64,000 nucleotides of DNA from Trichoplax adhaerens (Eukaryota; Placozoa; Uniplacotomia; Trichoplacea; Trichoplacidae): NCBI RefSeq assembly GCF_000150275.1, contig NW_002060946.1:1817454-1881453 (forward strand), in the 5' to 3' direction. The position numbers and the translations under genes are program-made. Positions 13,764 to 27,100 of this stretch are shown here, piece by piece. The notes below the pieces were generated by a model. It was not told the DNA's origin. It did no database searches and was given only the letters and a program-made list of their open reading frames with translations. Each line of letters starts with the position of its first letter. Position 1 is the first letter of the stretch.

Positions 13764-15140
13764 TTACACAAGTCCAAAACCTTCAGGACATTCATTAATT
13801 GCAGTTGATAGCAAAGAATTCAACTTATCATAAGTTTCATAAGCAGGCAAATCCAGTTGATTAAAACTGTAAAGCAAAGCATACATATCGTCAGTATTTT
13901 GCAGGATAATTTCGTTATATCAAGTCTATAATCAAACGTAAAATATCGACATACCATGTATGAGCACTTGGCAAGCGATCAGTGGACATGTCATCACGAT
14001 GAATACTGAACTTTTGAGGGCCATTCATTCCTTCTAAAGCAGCAAAGCCTTGCAGCGGTACCCGAGAAGTTCCTGTCACAAACTGCAGAAATTTTGCACG
14101 ACTAGCTTGGTCATAAGACCGAAGAGCTCTCCAAAACCATTGGATCTATAATACGAATCAGACATAATACCAACCTGTTATTTTTAGGCTTCACATATTG
14201 CTATATGTCTTTATTACACAAAAAAGTCCATAACATGACTAACCTGTATAGAATCTTTGGTATATTTACTGTAGTCTGTATTGGCTTTTAGATCGTCGAT
14301 GTCAATTGTTGGTAGTCCAGATATGAGCAACTCAAGCTCCTGCGGATCAAAAATAGATATCAAGCGCTTTGGAATAATTTCATAGAATCCTTCCAAAAAT
14401 GAAGCGATTTGCTTTCTAACAGCGCCCGTCATTTTCATTTGGCACATAAGGTGGACATATTCTAGCTTATTTGCTTCAGTTACAGAAATATTGCGACCAT
14501 TGGGTTTTAAATCACGAATTTCAGATTTACCAAATTCACATACATCAGTTGAATATGTTAATTCGTTATCAATTTCACTAATATTATGCTCCAATAAATA
14601 CTTCATACTCTGATAAAATGTATAGTCTTCTGATTCAATGTCGGAATAGTGAACTGCGCTACCTAAGATGTGTTTATACATTGATCGGGAGAAGTAAACG
14701 TCTAAGAGCTTATTATCGAATAACGCCTTGGCAATCATTCTACCAACAAACTTGAAGTATTCCAAATGATAATGATTGACATGCGAACTGCTATTAATAA
14801 TGTACGTAACTCGATCGCCAGATGATGTCGTAAATAACGCATAGTTTGGATTGAAAATCTCTCTTGATATAATAAGATACCATTCCCGCAGCAATCCGCC
14901 CGCGTCTTGCCCATCTTCTCCTTCGAAATGAATAAACATTTTACTCTTCATTTGATCAGCAGTACGTCGACTTAATTCCTTAAAAGAATCTTCAAAAACA
15001 TGTGTTCTTCTGACACGAATAGTAAATCCATCCTCTGGCCGTATCGTATCGTTAAGCTTATCTAATTGTTGCCTAAAGTACTTTCTTTTAACGTCGAAAT
15101 CTAGCAATCGCGTGTGGTTAACAAGTATAGAAAACGGTCC
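13764..15140 (-). other. HUWE1: HECT catalytic domain of HUWE1
   Basis: The domain begins around [13 protein letters not shown] and contains [28 protein letters not shown]-type residues (here [17 protein letters not shown]), [25 protein letters not shown] and the active-site loop [18 protein letters not shown]. All key HECT landmarks are intact, so the enzyme should be active. The active-site cysteine codon (TG then T) is split by the intron 13867-13954. Confidence 0.95.
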
Positions 15141-18100
15141 TTCCAATAGAGGCGTCGGAGACTGGCGAAGAATCTGATTTAAGACAGTTCTGTGCTTTTC
15201 TGCAAATTGGACGAATTTTACCGTATCTGGGGGCATCGAAAAGAACGACTCTGAGGTCGAAGGAGTTGGCGTCATCGGCGCAAATTTGGTCAATTGACTC
15301 AATAATTGTTTTTGCGATAAAGGCGAATCCAGGTGTAAAGATTCTTTATCTTCGTTATCGTCTTTTTCCGGACTATGGACAATGAAAAATGCTTCAACTG
15401 CTGGTTGCAATATTAAGACGGCATGACTATCTGAGTCTTCTCCTAGCTCAGACAAACATTCACCAAGTACATCCCAAAGATCATTTAAATCAATTTGCTG
15501 GCTTAAACGAAACGATATCAAATCCCCACTGTGTGGAGAATTAGATAAAATTTCTTTATCCCCGCTGGTTGAAGCAACAGGTTCTTGATTGACAACTTCA
15601 GCATTGCTAGCTACTTGCTGCGAACTCTCAGAATTTTGATTATTATCAGATTGATTACGTAATTGCAATATCACCTTCAGTATTCGTAAAAATAGTGATT
15701 GACTAGAAGTTTTACACGTTAACGGAGCCATAGCTTTAAAATGCTGCTCAACAAGACGTCTACTCCGATTTGTTATCGATATGTTATCGTAACCTGTTCT
15801 AGCATTGCCAACAGAAACTGACGAACGCAATCCTTCACCAACGTTGGGTTTATTGCTACTGGCATCCTGTACGTTTTCAAGAGATCTTTTTTTGTGTTTA
15901 TTCTTCGACGATTCGCGCATTTCATCAAGGAGGCAACAAATATCCTTACGTAGCTGTATTCCTAAAGATTTAGCTCCATGAAGCAATAGATTTAACATAC
16001 AACGTCTCATATGACTTAATGATCTTGATAAATGAATTAAGAAGTTTGTAGCATCTTCTAATCCATCTTCAGAGCACCGACCGGTACACATTACATCAAC
16101 AAATAATCGCAAACGCTCCACTATAACATTCGATATTGACACCCTAGATGCTACAATTCCTGAGATGGCGCTTTCACCAACAGATATTAGTGGAAGACGA
16201 CTTACAGATTTTTCAGTGACTTTAACCTCATCCTTTGGAGGATCTCCTGACGTTTTAGATTCGTCGATTGGCCCCTTCTCGTCTGATTTAATGCCTCCAT
16301 CTAGTTTCGCCAACAATAAATTACTTGGCATATTACTTGCAATAACAAAAAGCAATTTTATGATTCTATCCGTTAAATTTGTACATTGCTTAATGACAGG
16401 ATAGTTTAACATGGAAAGTATTTGGCCAAGAGGGCACCCTTCTAAAGATGACTGTCGTAATGTATTAGCATCTGTCTCCACAACTTTAGATACAGTTTTT
16501 CCGCGATGCAACAGGCTAGTTTGCTCAAGTTTAACGAGATAATCCCAAAAGTCTGTTTCCTGTAGCGAATCAGACGCACCATATTGTCTCTCCTTTGATT
16601 CTTTTATCTCAAGTGCACGGCTTGGTATAAAATGTTGATTATAATTTCTTGCTAGGAAGACTAGTAGATCAACAACCCTACGACAAACCAGAGGCGCGGC
16701 CAGTGGATGAATACTAATACGACTCTTATAACTTCTACCCTGACCAGATTCTGGCTGAGTCTTTTGAATGCTAAATACATTTGCCTTGCAGCCTAGTGCA
16801 GCATCAACACTCATTGATAACCATAAATTTCTTGATTTATTTTTGGAATTATGGGATTGCAGATGAGTCAGTAGCTCTGTTGAATTACTTGCGCCTTTTG
16901 CAAGAGCATTTTTTTTTGCTTTAGACTGCGCAATTTCATTATTCTCTTGCAGAATGGCAGTTCGACGAAGAATTGATAAAAGAGTGTGAATGATCCACGC
17001 AGCAGTGTGACCATTTTGACATAATGCTTTCACTACTTTGTGTAAGCGATTTAAATTTAACTTTGGCTCATCACAAAACAAAAGAGTTAACAAGCAAGTT
17101 AACGATTCGTGATCTAATATTTTCTGTCCATCCATAACGGTTTGAGTCTTCCTTTTCGATGATTCAATCATCCCTCTTGTATGACGTTCAGAATTACCAG
17201 GTTCATGTATAATTATCGGAGAAAATGGCAGACGATCCCTTCTTCTACTTTCCCTTCCTATTATAACAAATATCACCTCCTATCAATAATAGTTCTGTAG
17301 AAAAGTTATATAAACTTTTTAACTTGTGCAAGTAAAAAATAGTAAAAGTTATACCCTCATCAACAAAATTCAGACGCCCTTGCAGCAGTCTTGCTTGTCT
17401 TAATTCCATTTGCTGACGTAGCTGGCGCGCTTCAGTTTGCAAATCTTGCGGTAACAAATTTACATGAGTATCATCCATATCAGCTAATACAGTTCTTCGT
17501 AAACTTGGGTTTAAATCTCGTACAAACGAAGCCGGGTCGAATGATTGCTCTGACGTGGGCGCAGACGTAGCAGAATTAGTAGAGCGTAATCGACTTTCTT
17601 GCAAGAGAACCTAAGTGAAAAAATATCGTATATCAATTTAGATCAAACACAAAAAAAGGAAAAACTAGCTTCAACACTTACCTCTTCTTGAATCTCTGGA
17701 GGCAGAGCAGCTAAGAACTCTGGGTTGAATGAGCTGACAGGCTCAATCGAAGGTGTTACTGACTGTTGCTGCTGACGACGAGTGCGCTGTATATGATCTC
17801 TTATAACCTCTTCTCTCATATTCTCTGGAATCGCTGAAAGAAACGTCGGGTCAATACCTTCCGGAACGGATAATCCTTCTACAGTCACTTCAGCTTGCGC
17901 CCCACTGCTTGCTCCAACTGCCTCTGCAGTACTGGATGTTCCTCCAATCTCAAGCGTAATCGTTTCACTGCTACGCGAATCTGCTGTGGCGTTTTCTGGT
18001 AATGGCCAAATCAGACGCCCTTCAACGGATGACGCTTGCGGTTGTATGTTGATACTACCCTGCTCTGGTGGAAGTTCCACGTGACTACTACTTTGTGGAG

Positions 18101-21100
18101 TAACTAATTGTGATGCCATCGTTTCATCTAATGAAGCAACTTGAGATGTTTGTTCAACTGTAGTGATCGTATCTCCAAGGCGTTCTACCAGCATATTGGG
18201 ATTAACCAATGGAATAATTCTTTCTGTACTTTCACTAGTATCCATTTCTTCTGGTTCTGACGTCCGAGCCTGACTAACTTCAGGTGTTGGCGTTACATCC
18301 ATATCTTCAACATTGCCAGCATTACTTTCCAAGTCCTTTTTGTCATCTTCGGCATGTTTATCATCTATTTTGCTACCTTCGCCCTGAGCTACATTAGCTG
18401 CTTCTGCCATACTTTCATTTCTATACCTCGTAAGAACAGGAGTTAATGCTTCTCTAGCGTTTAAAATACAATCAAAGACGCTTCCACTATCAAGTATCCC
18501 GCATTCTTCTTTCCAACGATGGAGTGTGCTTGTAAACTGATTTCTTCCCTGTAGCTCGTCCATACCATTATCGGGGGACAACACATGAAATCCTTCACTA
18601 TCAAATATAAACTCGGTATGACGTAAAGTAGATCGATCATGTAGCAGTGCAGCACGAAGATTGAGTGCTTCTGTTGCTGCGGCCTGAGCATGATCCAATA
18701 ATCTCTGAAGAACACTATATGAGGAAGCTGATTGTCCAGAAAAACCTACATGCGGGTCACCGAAGAAAGAATTTTGATTAAATCTACCAAGTCTAGTCAA
18801 TCTTTCGGGTCGAGACCAAGAATTCCTCGCAGCTAAATTACTATCCCTTGGTAATCTATCTGATGATCGCATAAGTAAAGGGTGGCTTGTCGGTATATGA
18901 TTAGGATCAAATGTAGCAGAGTCTATATCTGAAAGGTTCGAATGAAATGTAGCCATCCGCATACTAGGCTGACGACGTGATGTGTTTACGTCACCTCTGC
19001 CAAATAAATCTATGTTTAACAGAAATATAATTATTAAATAGCTTAACACATATAACATATACTTGGCGAGTACATACAAGTATATAGATATTTAATGAAT
19101 AAATAAACCCGCATCAAATTGGAATATACCATACCTCCCATTAAAGTTAGCCTTGGGTTTAGGTAGTCACTTTCATTTAAAAACTGTAAAGCACCTATTT
19201 CTTCAACATCAGCATATATCTGATCGTTATCATTCAGATATTCATCTAACTCATTTGCATCTTCAGCATCTATTAAGTCATCACCATCCTCATCGTTATC
19301 ATCATTTCTATCACCATCATCATCATCATCATCTCCGTCAATATCGTCGTTATTATCATCCATTTCAATTTCATGATCATTATCTTCCGAAAATTCTTCA
19401 ACATCGTATAAATTATCGTCAATATTATCTTCGCCCCTATCATTTGTCTCAATATCTTCAATTTCAATATCATTAATTTCTCGGTTTCTGGCAAGATTGC
19501 TTTCCTCAGCAACTTCGCTTACACCACTTGAACTATCAACTTCACTGTGGCTAGATTCAATTTCACTAGTACTACCAATATTTTCAGTGCAAGATCTGTC
19601 ACTCTCTTCAGATTGTGATTCACCATCACTTGCCATATTATCATAAAGTCCATTGTCTTCTTCATCTGCATCATCATCATCATCGTCATCGTCATCGTCA
19701 TCGTCTTCGTCATCATCATCTTCATCATCATCTTCATCTTCATCTCCATATTCTCCATCGCGAAGGAAATTTTCTATTTGTTCCTGATCAAGACTGGCAT
19801 TGACGTCTGATAATATTATAAATAGTTATAAATAATATATATTCGTTACCGCTTTACAACTCAAATCGGTAATAGTTTAATGTCAACAAACGTTACCTCT
19901 AGTAAATTCCTCACGATCAACCTCTTGGCGTCCAGTAGGATCGTTCATAACAATGTCTTGCATATGTCTCTCTACAGCAACATCCATTGTCGATCCACTA
20001 CTTCTTTCTTGTTGAGTATCGTCAACAGAATCTGCCACTTCCTGCGGAGAAGGTGCAGTATTTGTAACATCGTTTCTTCGCAGTTGATTATTAAATGATC
20101 GATCAAAAGAATCCGATGTCGTGTTAAACATGCGCACAAATGATTCAAGAGGTTTCAGAGCTGCATTTACAATAGTGGGCATGTACTGACTCGATAAGTC
20201 AAGATTGTGTGGTATACGAGCTAAATCGGTTACTAAACCCTTTCGTTTTAGTAGCCGAACAATATGGCTTGGTTTAAGATCTGAATTACTGGCATTAAAT
20301 TTCTGTCGAAATTCAGCTGCTTTTTCATCATTAGAAGATGAATCTATTATTGAAGATATAAGATTTGCTATTGCTTGTAGCGCTAGATATTTACTGTGAC
20401 AAACTGACTGAGATAATACTCTGGACATGGATGCCTTTATTTCAGAGACTAATAATCCTTGAGATTCGGGGAATTCAGACGCTAGAGAGATTGATACCAG
20501 AAACGCGCATGCAGCTGATGAAATTTCTGGATCGTCTTTATCACTTTCAGCCGGCAGTAAATTATCCAAGATATGAGCTAACACTGGAACACCCTTAATA
20601 TAAATTAAAAATTTTTGCTTAAGTTACTAACTGAATTCTAGATAATTATAAATAAGAAAAAAACAGCTATCAGATGAAATTTACGGTAATAAAGTTATCT
20701 CTTTAAATACCTTATTGCTATGATTACTATCCGGTATATATTCAGTTATGAAATGACAACATATCGGATAAGAGTGAACAAGTTCCGAGAGTAGCTGTAA
20801 AATACTTGACTTCTTTAATAGCAATTTTGGAGTCTTGCTGTCGTCAACAATATCAATCTTAGACTTTTTATCAATTTCAATATCATGAAGTTTCTCACTT
20901 TCACGGTCATCAGTTGTTTTCAAAGCGATATTTTTTTCTACTTGTTTCAGATTTGGTTTCATGTACAAACAGTCTAACAATACTTTAAGAACCTGTTGTG
21001 CCGGTGTCGGCAGGGTAGATATGCTAATATCATTTTTAAAATCTCCTGCAAGTTTGACATGCTGCGGTAAAGAGTCGATATTACGTTTATCAAGTTCGGC

Positions 21101-24100
21101 ATCCCTCCCATTCCTTTTAGGAGCTGGGATAGTGAAACGCATCATTTTCTTAGAATTTTCAACAAAAATATTTTCGCTTCGACAGATAGCTGGACCAAGT
21201 CTTCTTAGAATGTAATTAAATTCTTTTTGGCTAAGATAGCGATAATCTCTACCACCCTTCATATTCAGTACTTCTTGAATAACGTTTATCATGGCCTGAT
21301 TTAATAAACTCCATTCTTCGAAAATATGACGTAATAACAAAGTAGCCAGAGGCCGAAAACCAACAAAATTAGAAGAATCACTTAGGTTAACTAGGTTACT
21401 GACACCATTGTTTTCAACAAAAATGTAAGCCAGATCATAATCTCGCGTTAATCGCAGACAAATCCTCAAAATAGCATGAACGGTATCTGGATCAGTGATA
21501 ACCTTCAGCAACAAGGCAGAAGATCTACAAGACCAAGAAAACATAGAACTTTGGATTATTAGCAATACTTTTAGAAAGTGTAGTTAGTCATACAAACCTG
21601 ATAATACAAATAGCTTGATCTTTATTAAATCCGTCAAATGGCTCAATATGAACTAGGGGAAAGCAATATTAAATAAACCTTATGGAAATCCGTCGAAAAT
21701 TATCTCTATTATTAAAAACAATATATAATTGTCACGCATACAATTCTCGTCGTTATCTTTGGAGGATTTGGTAGCGCCTTTAGCGGTTTCATTACTAGCT
21801 TCTCCATCAACTGCAGAATGCTCTTCTTTTTGGTTAGACGGTTGAGCCATTAACATAACTGGGCGACGAGTGCCAGTGTCTTCGTTTATCTAGAAATCGG
21901 TGAGAGATAATATTAGAAATTAACCATCTGTATTACAGCTTATGTCGAAAGCCTGAAATCGTCAAGACGCCTACCTGTACCATTAACGTAAAATCAATTG
22001 TATAACGTCTTCGCCCAATCATAAATCTATTACATGGGTATCAACAAGAACAAAACATTTAGTTTATAAACATCAATTGAGACCTATGTCAAGAACACAG
22101 TAAATACCTTAGATTTGTATTTCCAGCCATGTAAGCAGCATTAATTTCTTTATTGGTAGCTTCAGAATAGTTTGACCATCTGCCATTTCGGACTTCATGC
22201 CACTGCCATTGATAGTTAAAATCCTGTAATTAAATAAATAACAATTGAGGACATAATTCACTAAAAAGAATACAGATCCGTAGTTATCTTACAGAGCCTC
22301 TCTTTGCACGTCGTTTCGAAGCAATTGCCATTTTTTCTTGCAAGTCAATGAGTAAAAGCAAAGGTCCTAACCATCTAAAGTATGCATAAACGATTACAAT
22401 TTATTGACTATTTAACCTTTCCAATATTATATATACACATAAAACCTAGCTTACTTAGGATGCTCAAAATTTCCATTGCAAATCAGTAGTTCTTGAGTAA
22501 GAGTGAGTAAACGAATTAACAGGTCTACAAGTGGCGATTTGGCAAGCACAGAGGCACACGGTATCCTCAGCTCCTAAAAAAATGACTATTTTTGAGAAAA
22601 AACTTGCAATGTATGTCTTAGTAGATATTGTCTATATTACCTCCATCAGTAAGCTTATCAACAAAATCTTCGATGTCAGACTTTCAGATATAAATATATC
22701 TCTTTGGCAGTCATCCGAAGTTGCCAATCTCAGGATTGAATTAATTTCTACACTTGTCTATTAAAGTATATTACTTCAGATTAGATTTGTACTTAACAAG
22801 ATTTTACTACAAAACAACATACTTTGTCTATTAGACCCATTAGAGTTTGCCTTTGCCATTCCATACCATTTCTTCTTGCTACAGTAACAATAACATCACA
22901 AATTCTATAAACTGAATCAGCAGATAATTCTAACAACATTAAACATCCATTGAGAACATCCGCCGTAAAGTTATCTAATTGCTCTTTCGAAATAGCATCG
23001 TATTCCTTTTCAGTTGACACCTGCAAGTTAATGGAGTGTAAAAATGGTTAAATTCGAATTTAAATTGATTTCTAACGTAAAATAATACCTGTTTATTTTC
23101 ATCTTCAGAAGTTTTATTTTGGCCTTGTTCAACCGTAGTCTCATCATTTGAGTCTGATATCTATATAGAATAATCATCTTAGTCTAATGTAATGCATGTA
23201 TTTCAGAAAATATTTCTAACGACTCACAACAGTAACGACACTAGATGAAGCCGCGGCGGCATCAGTCATTGAAGCTTCAATAGCTCTTCGCAATTGATCC
23301 TCTTCCGTAGGTTCAATTTCAGAGAGGTTATTTATGATGTACTCAGTTGCTTGTTCAACTGTTTCACAACAACGCAATGCTGCACGTGCTTGAGTATTAG
23401 AAAATCCCATGTCTAAAAGCTAAAGGTATGAAAAGGGAAATCAAGTAAATTACTGAAGTAATGCAAAGACTATTGATAATATCGTACCTGGATAAGATAA
23501 TTTTCATTAATTGATCTCTCATCATCATTATCTCGCCGAGTTCGTGATTGAGAGTTGCTCGCATTACTATCAACCGTAGAGGATGAGGCTAGTTGGTTAC
23601 CACTACTGCTATCAGCTGAATTAGCAAGTTTCTGCCTAATTACAGTGTCACCATTGATAATCAAGCATGAAATTGTTAGGATACATGACACAATTCCCGG
23701 AGAATGATGCTTAAAGTTGTCTTTGCTCCACATGTATCTTAAGTTATCAAACGCAACCTATCAAAAAAAATTATATTCAACAATATTTTAATATCTATCG
23801 ATATTTTGAATAATCAACTTTAATGTAGTAACTTCAAAATTGAATTCATTTTCGACAATTTAATATATACCTTTTGGGTACGAATCACAAAGTGCAAAGC
23901 GTTAAATGGTTCCTCAGCAGAACTTGAGGCACTACCAGTAGTTTGCAATGGATATTGCGGATCCAACATGGTAGTTGTGTTGACAAAGCGGATAAGTAAA
24001 CTTAGCCATGATTCGAAGAACTCCTCAATTATTTCAGACATATCTCGAGCTACTACATTATCTTTTGGCATAGCTGAGTAGCGTTTATCGCATTCTACTA

Positions 24101-27100
24101 CCCATTCAAATGCAGAAAATAATGCTATATCGCATTTAGTCTCAATAAACTTTTTTAACACAATATAATATGGGTATTTTCGATCATCAAAAATAAGATT
24201 TGATGTAATTCCAATCGCACACACCAAAAATACTAATCTAAGTCTATCATATGGAAAACCAGTTGGAGGGCTCCAAGTAAGCGCTTTGTAAAGGAATGAA
24301 CACAACCGAGTTATGATATTCGTAGCAAATTCAGTCGTTACTGGATAATTATTTCGATTACGGTGTTTAGCAGATGGTCCAACACAAGATTTTATTAACA
24401 AAGTGAATAAGTCAGCTATAGCGTGTCCTAAACTCGACGCAGCAGCGAAAAGAGGTTTCACAAGTGGGCGCACAATCTCCGCTAAATTCGACATTTTGGT
24501 CTGCCAAGTCGTATCATCACACTCTTCTTCAATAGTTCTAAGTGCTTCCATCATTACCCCAAATTCTTTTTTATCTTTCTTTGAAATTATCTCCGAAAAA
24601 GCATTTAATAATCCTTCGGATATTTTATTACGACGCTTTATGAAAGTACTTGGAGATACTGATACATCTTTAATATCTTCGATGGCCTTATCTCTTCCAC
24701 GGATATTTCCAAATTGTATAACTTCACTTACATTTTTCTGATCGCTTTCAGAAGATTCCGCGTTTATACTTTCCTTAGAAGGTTCCTTTTCCTCTGGTGT
24801 GTTACAATATTCATTCGTAGTAGCTTTTACAGTTACGCTAGTTTGATAGGCATCAAAAACTCCTCTAAATGTCACTAAAATACTTTTCCAATACTTTTGA
24901 CAAAACTTCGGTTCTTCAGGTAGTGAGCCAGATTTCCCGAGAGCATGAAGAATTCCAGTTTCAAAGATTAGGGTTAAATAAATGTCCGATAAAGATCCTA
25001 GTAAGGACAAACCATCATCTGATCCCCATTCTTTAATACATACCGCTTGAACGGATAACTATAAAATATTAAACAAACATATATATAAATATATATATAT
25101 ATATACAGTATATTGTACTGTATAATACTTGTAAATAAGATTAGCTAGGCTTTTAGTTACTGACTAACCTGTCCTGTTCGACAAACTTGAGTTAGCATAT
25201 TGACGTAACTACTTGCTGAGCTCAAATAGTGTAATATAGGTGTAGTTTTAAACGACTCTGCTGCAGTTTCTAAATTGTTACAACACGATAGTTCCTTTAA
25301 CAACATAGAACCGGACATAGATGTTGATGTAGGACATTCTTGTAAATTGACAAGTATCTTCTTGAAAGCATTAAATGCTGTCCTTAATACGGTACCATCA
25401 CGAGAGAGATTCATAATATCTTTTGCAACTTGGGAAACTGATTGACAAGGTGTTGTTGTAGGATACTCCAGAGGCAAATTAGGTAATGCAAATAATTCCA
25501 TAAGAGGTACAAGACCATTTTGTCGGATAAAATCATGACAATGATCATCTATTCTATGATTACCAATAATCGACTCTAAAAACTTTGCCACATTAAATAT
25601 GTAGTCAAGTAGCGGAATTGATTTCCGTTTTTGAATGTCATCTTTATCCCCAACTTCCCTAGATATTATTGCTAGAGAAGATGTATTGTCTGTTTCGTCT
25701 TCTTCATCAGAGCTAACATCTGCATTTCGATTACGGGATTCTTGACCACCATCTGGGATATTCTTGCTTGGGCTAGTCAAACAAGAGTATTGATCATCTG
25801 TACCTAAGGAGACCAGCTCTTTTATTAGTTCTATAATTGCATTCATAGCGTCAGTTCTGATAGACGGCTGGTGCCGCATGAACTCGTCCATTGCAACACC
25901 TAAGTTAAAAGCCGTATCGCCAGGTTGATCAGAACTACGTCGCCGTCGCATTGCAGGTAAATATTCTTCTGATACTAAGACTCTAAAGAGCCTTCGGAAC
26001 GGTTTAATCTTTACCAACTGCTCTAAACCTCTCGAATTTAGACATAAGGCACCTAACACATTAGGTAGAGAACTGAGAACTTCTCGGGTAGCAGGAACCT
26101 CTTTTTCAATTAAGGCCTTGATGATAATTGAACTAAGGCCATTATTCTGTAATACCGATAGTACAGTTGGTTCTTGAAAGATGTACACAGCTACTACATC
26201 TGTTGCAGATAAGAACAGCGATGCTCCGTAATAGTTAGCATTACTAATCATATGTTTTAATGATTTGGGCAAAGATGTATCCATTAATCCGCGTATATTA
26301 TCAGAAAAAGCGGGTTCTGGCATTGCTTTTTTAAGAAAATTAAGTATCGATTTTAATAGAGCTGCACGTAAAGGAAGGCATTGCTTGTTATTGGTATTTT
26401 TCTGTTGGCATTCATCACCACGTTTACCATCTGCATCTTCAATATCCATTATTTCATCATTACTTCGAAGCGTAGTAGATTCTACTGTATTCTCTACGTC
26501 CATTTCTTCGCTTCTATTAACTAGGGTAGAACCATCATCGTCTCTAACAGTATCAGCATTATATGCATGGTCACATAGGTCAACAGACATTGGAGATGGA
26601 TCACTAGCTTCTGTACCACTAGCTTCAACATTTAATCTCTGACTTGTATCTAGCCTAGCTCCTTCACTTATGTTAGTTTCATCACCATTAACAGATATTA
26701 CATATGGTACTACTTGACGACATACGTTAACTTCATGCTAAAAAAAAATTTGTAATCACAATTACTGTGAAAAAAATATTTATAAGAAAAAGACAATAAA
26801 ACAGAATATACAAACCTCTAATCTTGTGATGAAACAATTTAAACCATCATGATTTTGGAATGCTGTCATATCTAGATTTGTTATTAAGTCAATAACTCGC
26901 ACAGCTCTAGTAACAAACTATAATTTATGGTAAAAGACAAACAATTAGACAGACCACTAGCAATGCTTACAAATGTGAAACTATTTAAATATTCTTAAGT
27001 ACTAACAGAAATGTATTCATGACTGGTTCCAGGATGTCGTACAACTCGCAATAGGCAATCAACCAATCCAGATGAAACTAGAGCTTCACCGCCTTATGTT

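Noticed and set aside
19153-19803. Plus-strand His-rich ORFs (19153-19476 and 19615-19803).
   Set aside because: They are antisense shadows of the HUWE1 acidic tract, whose frame is fixed by splice joins on the minus strand.
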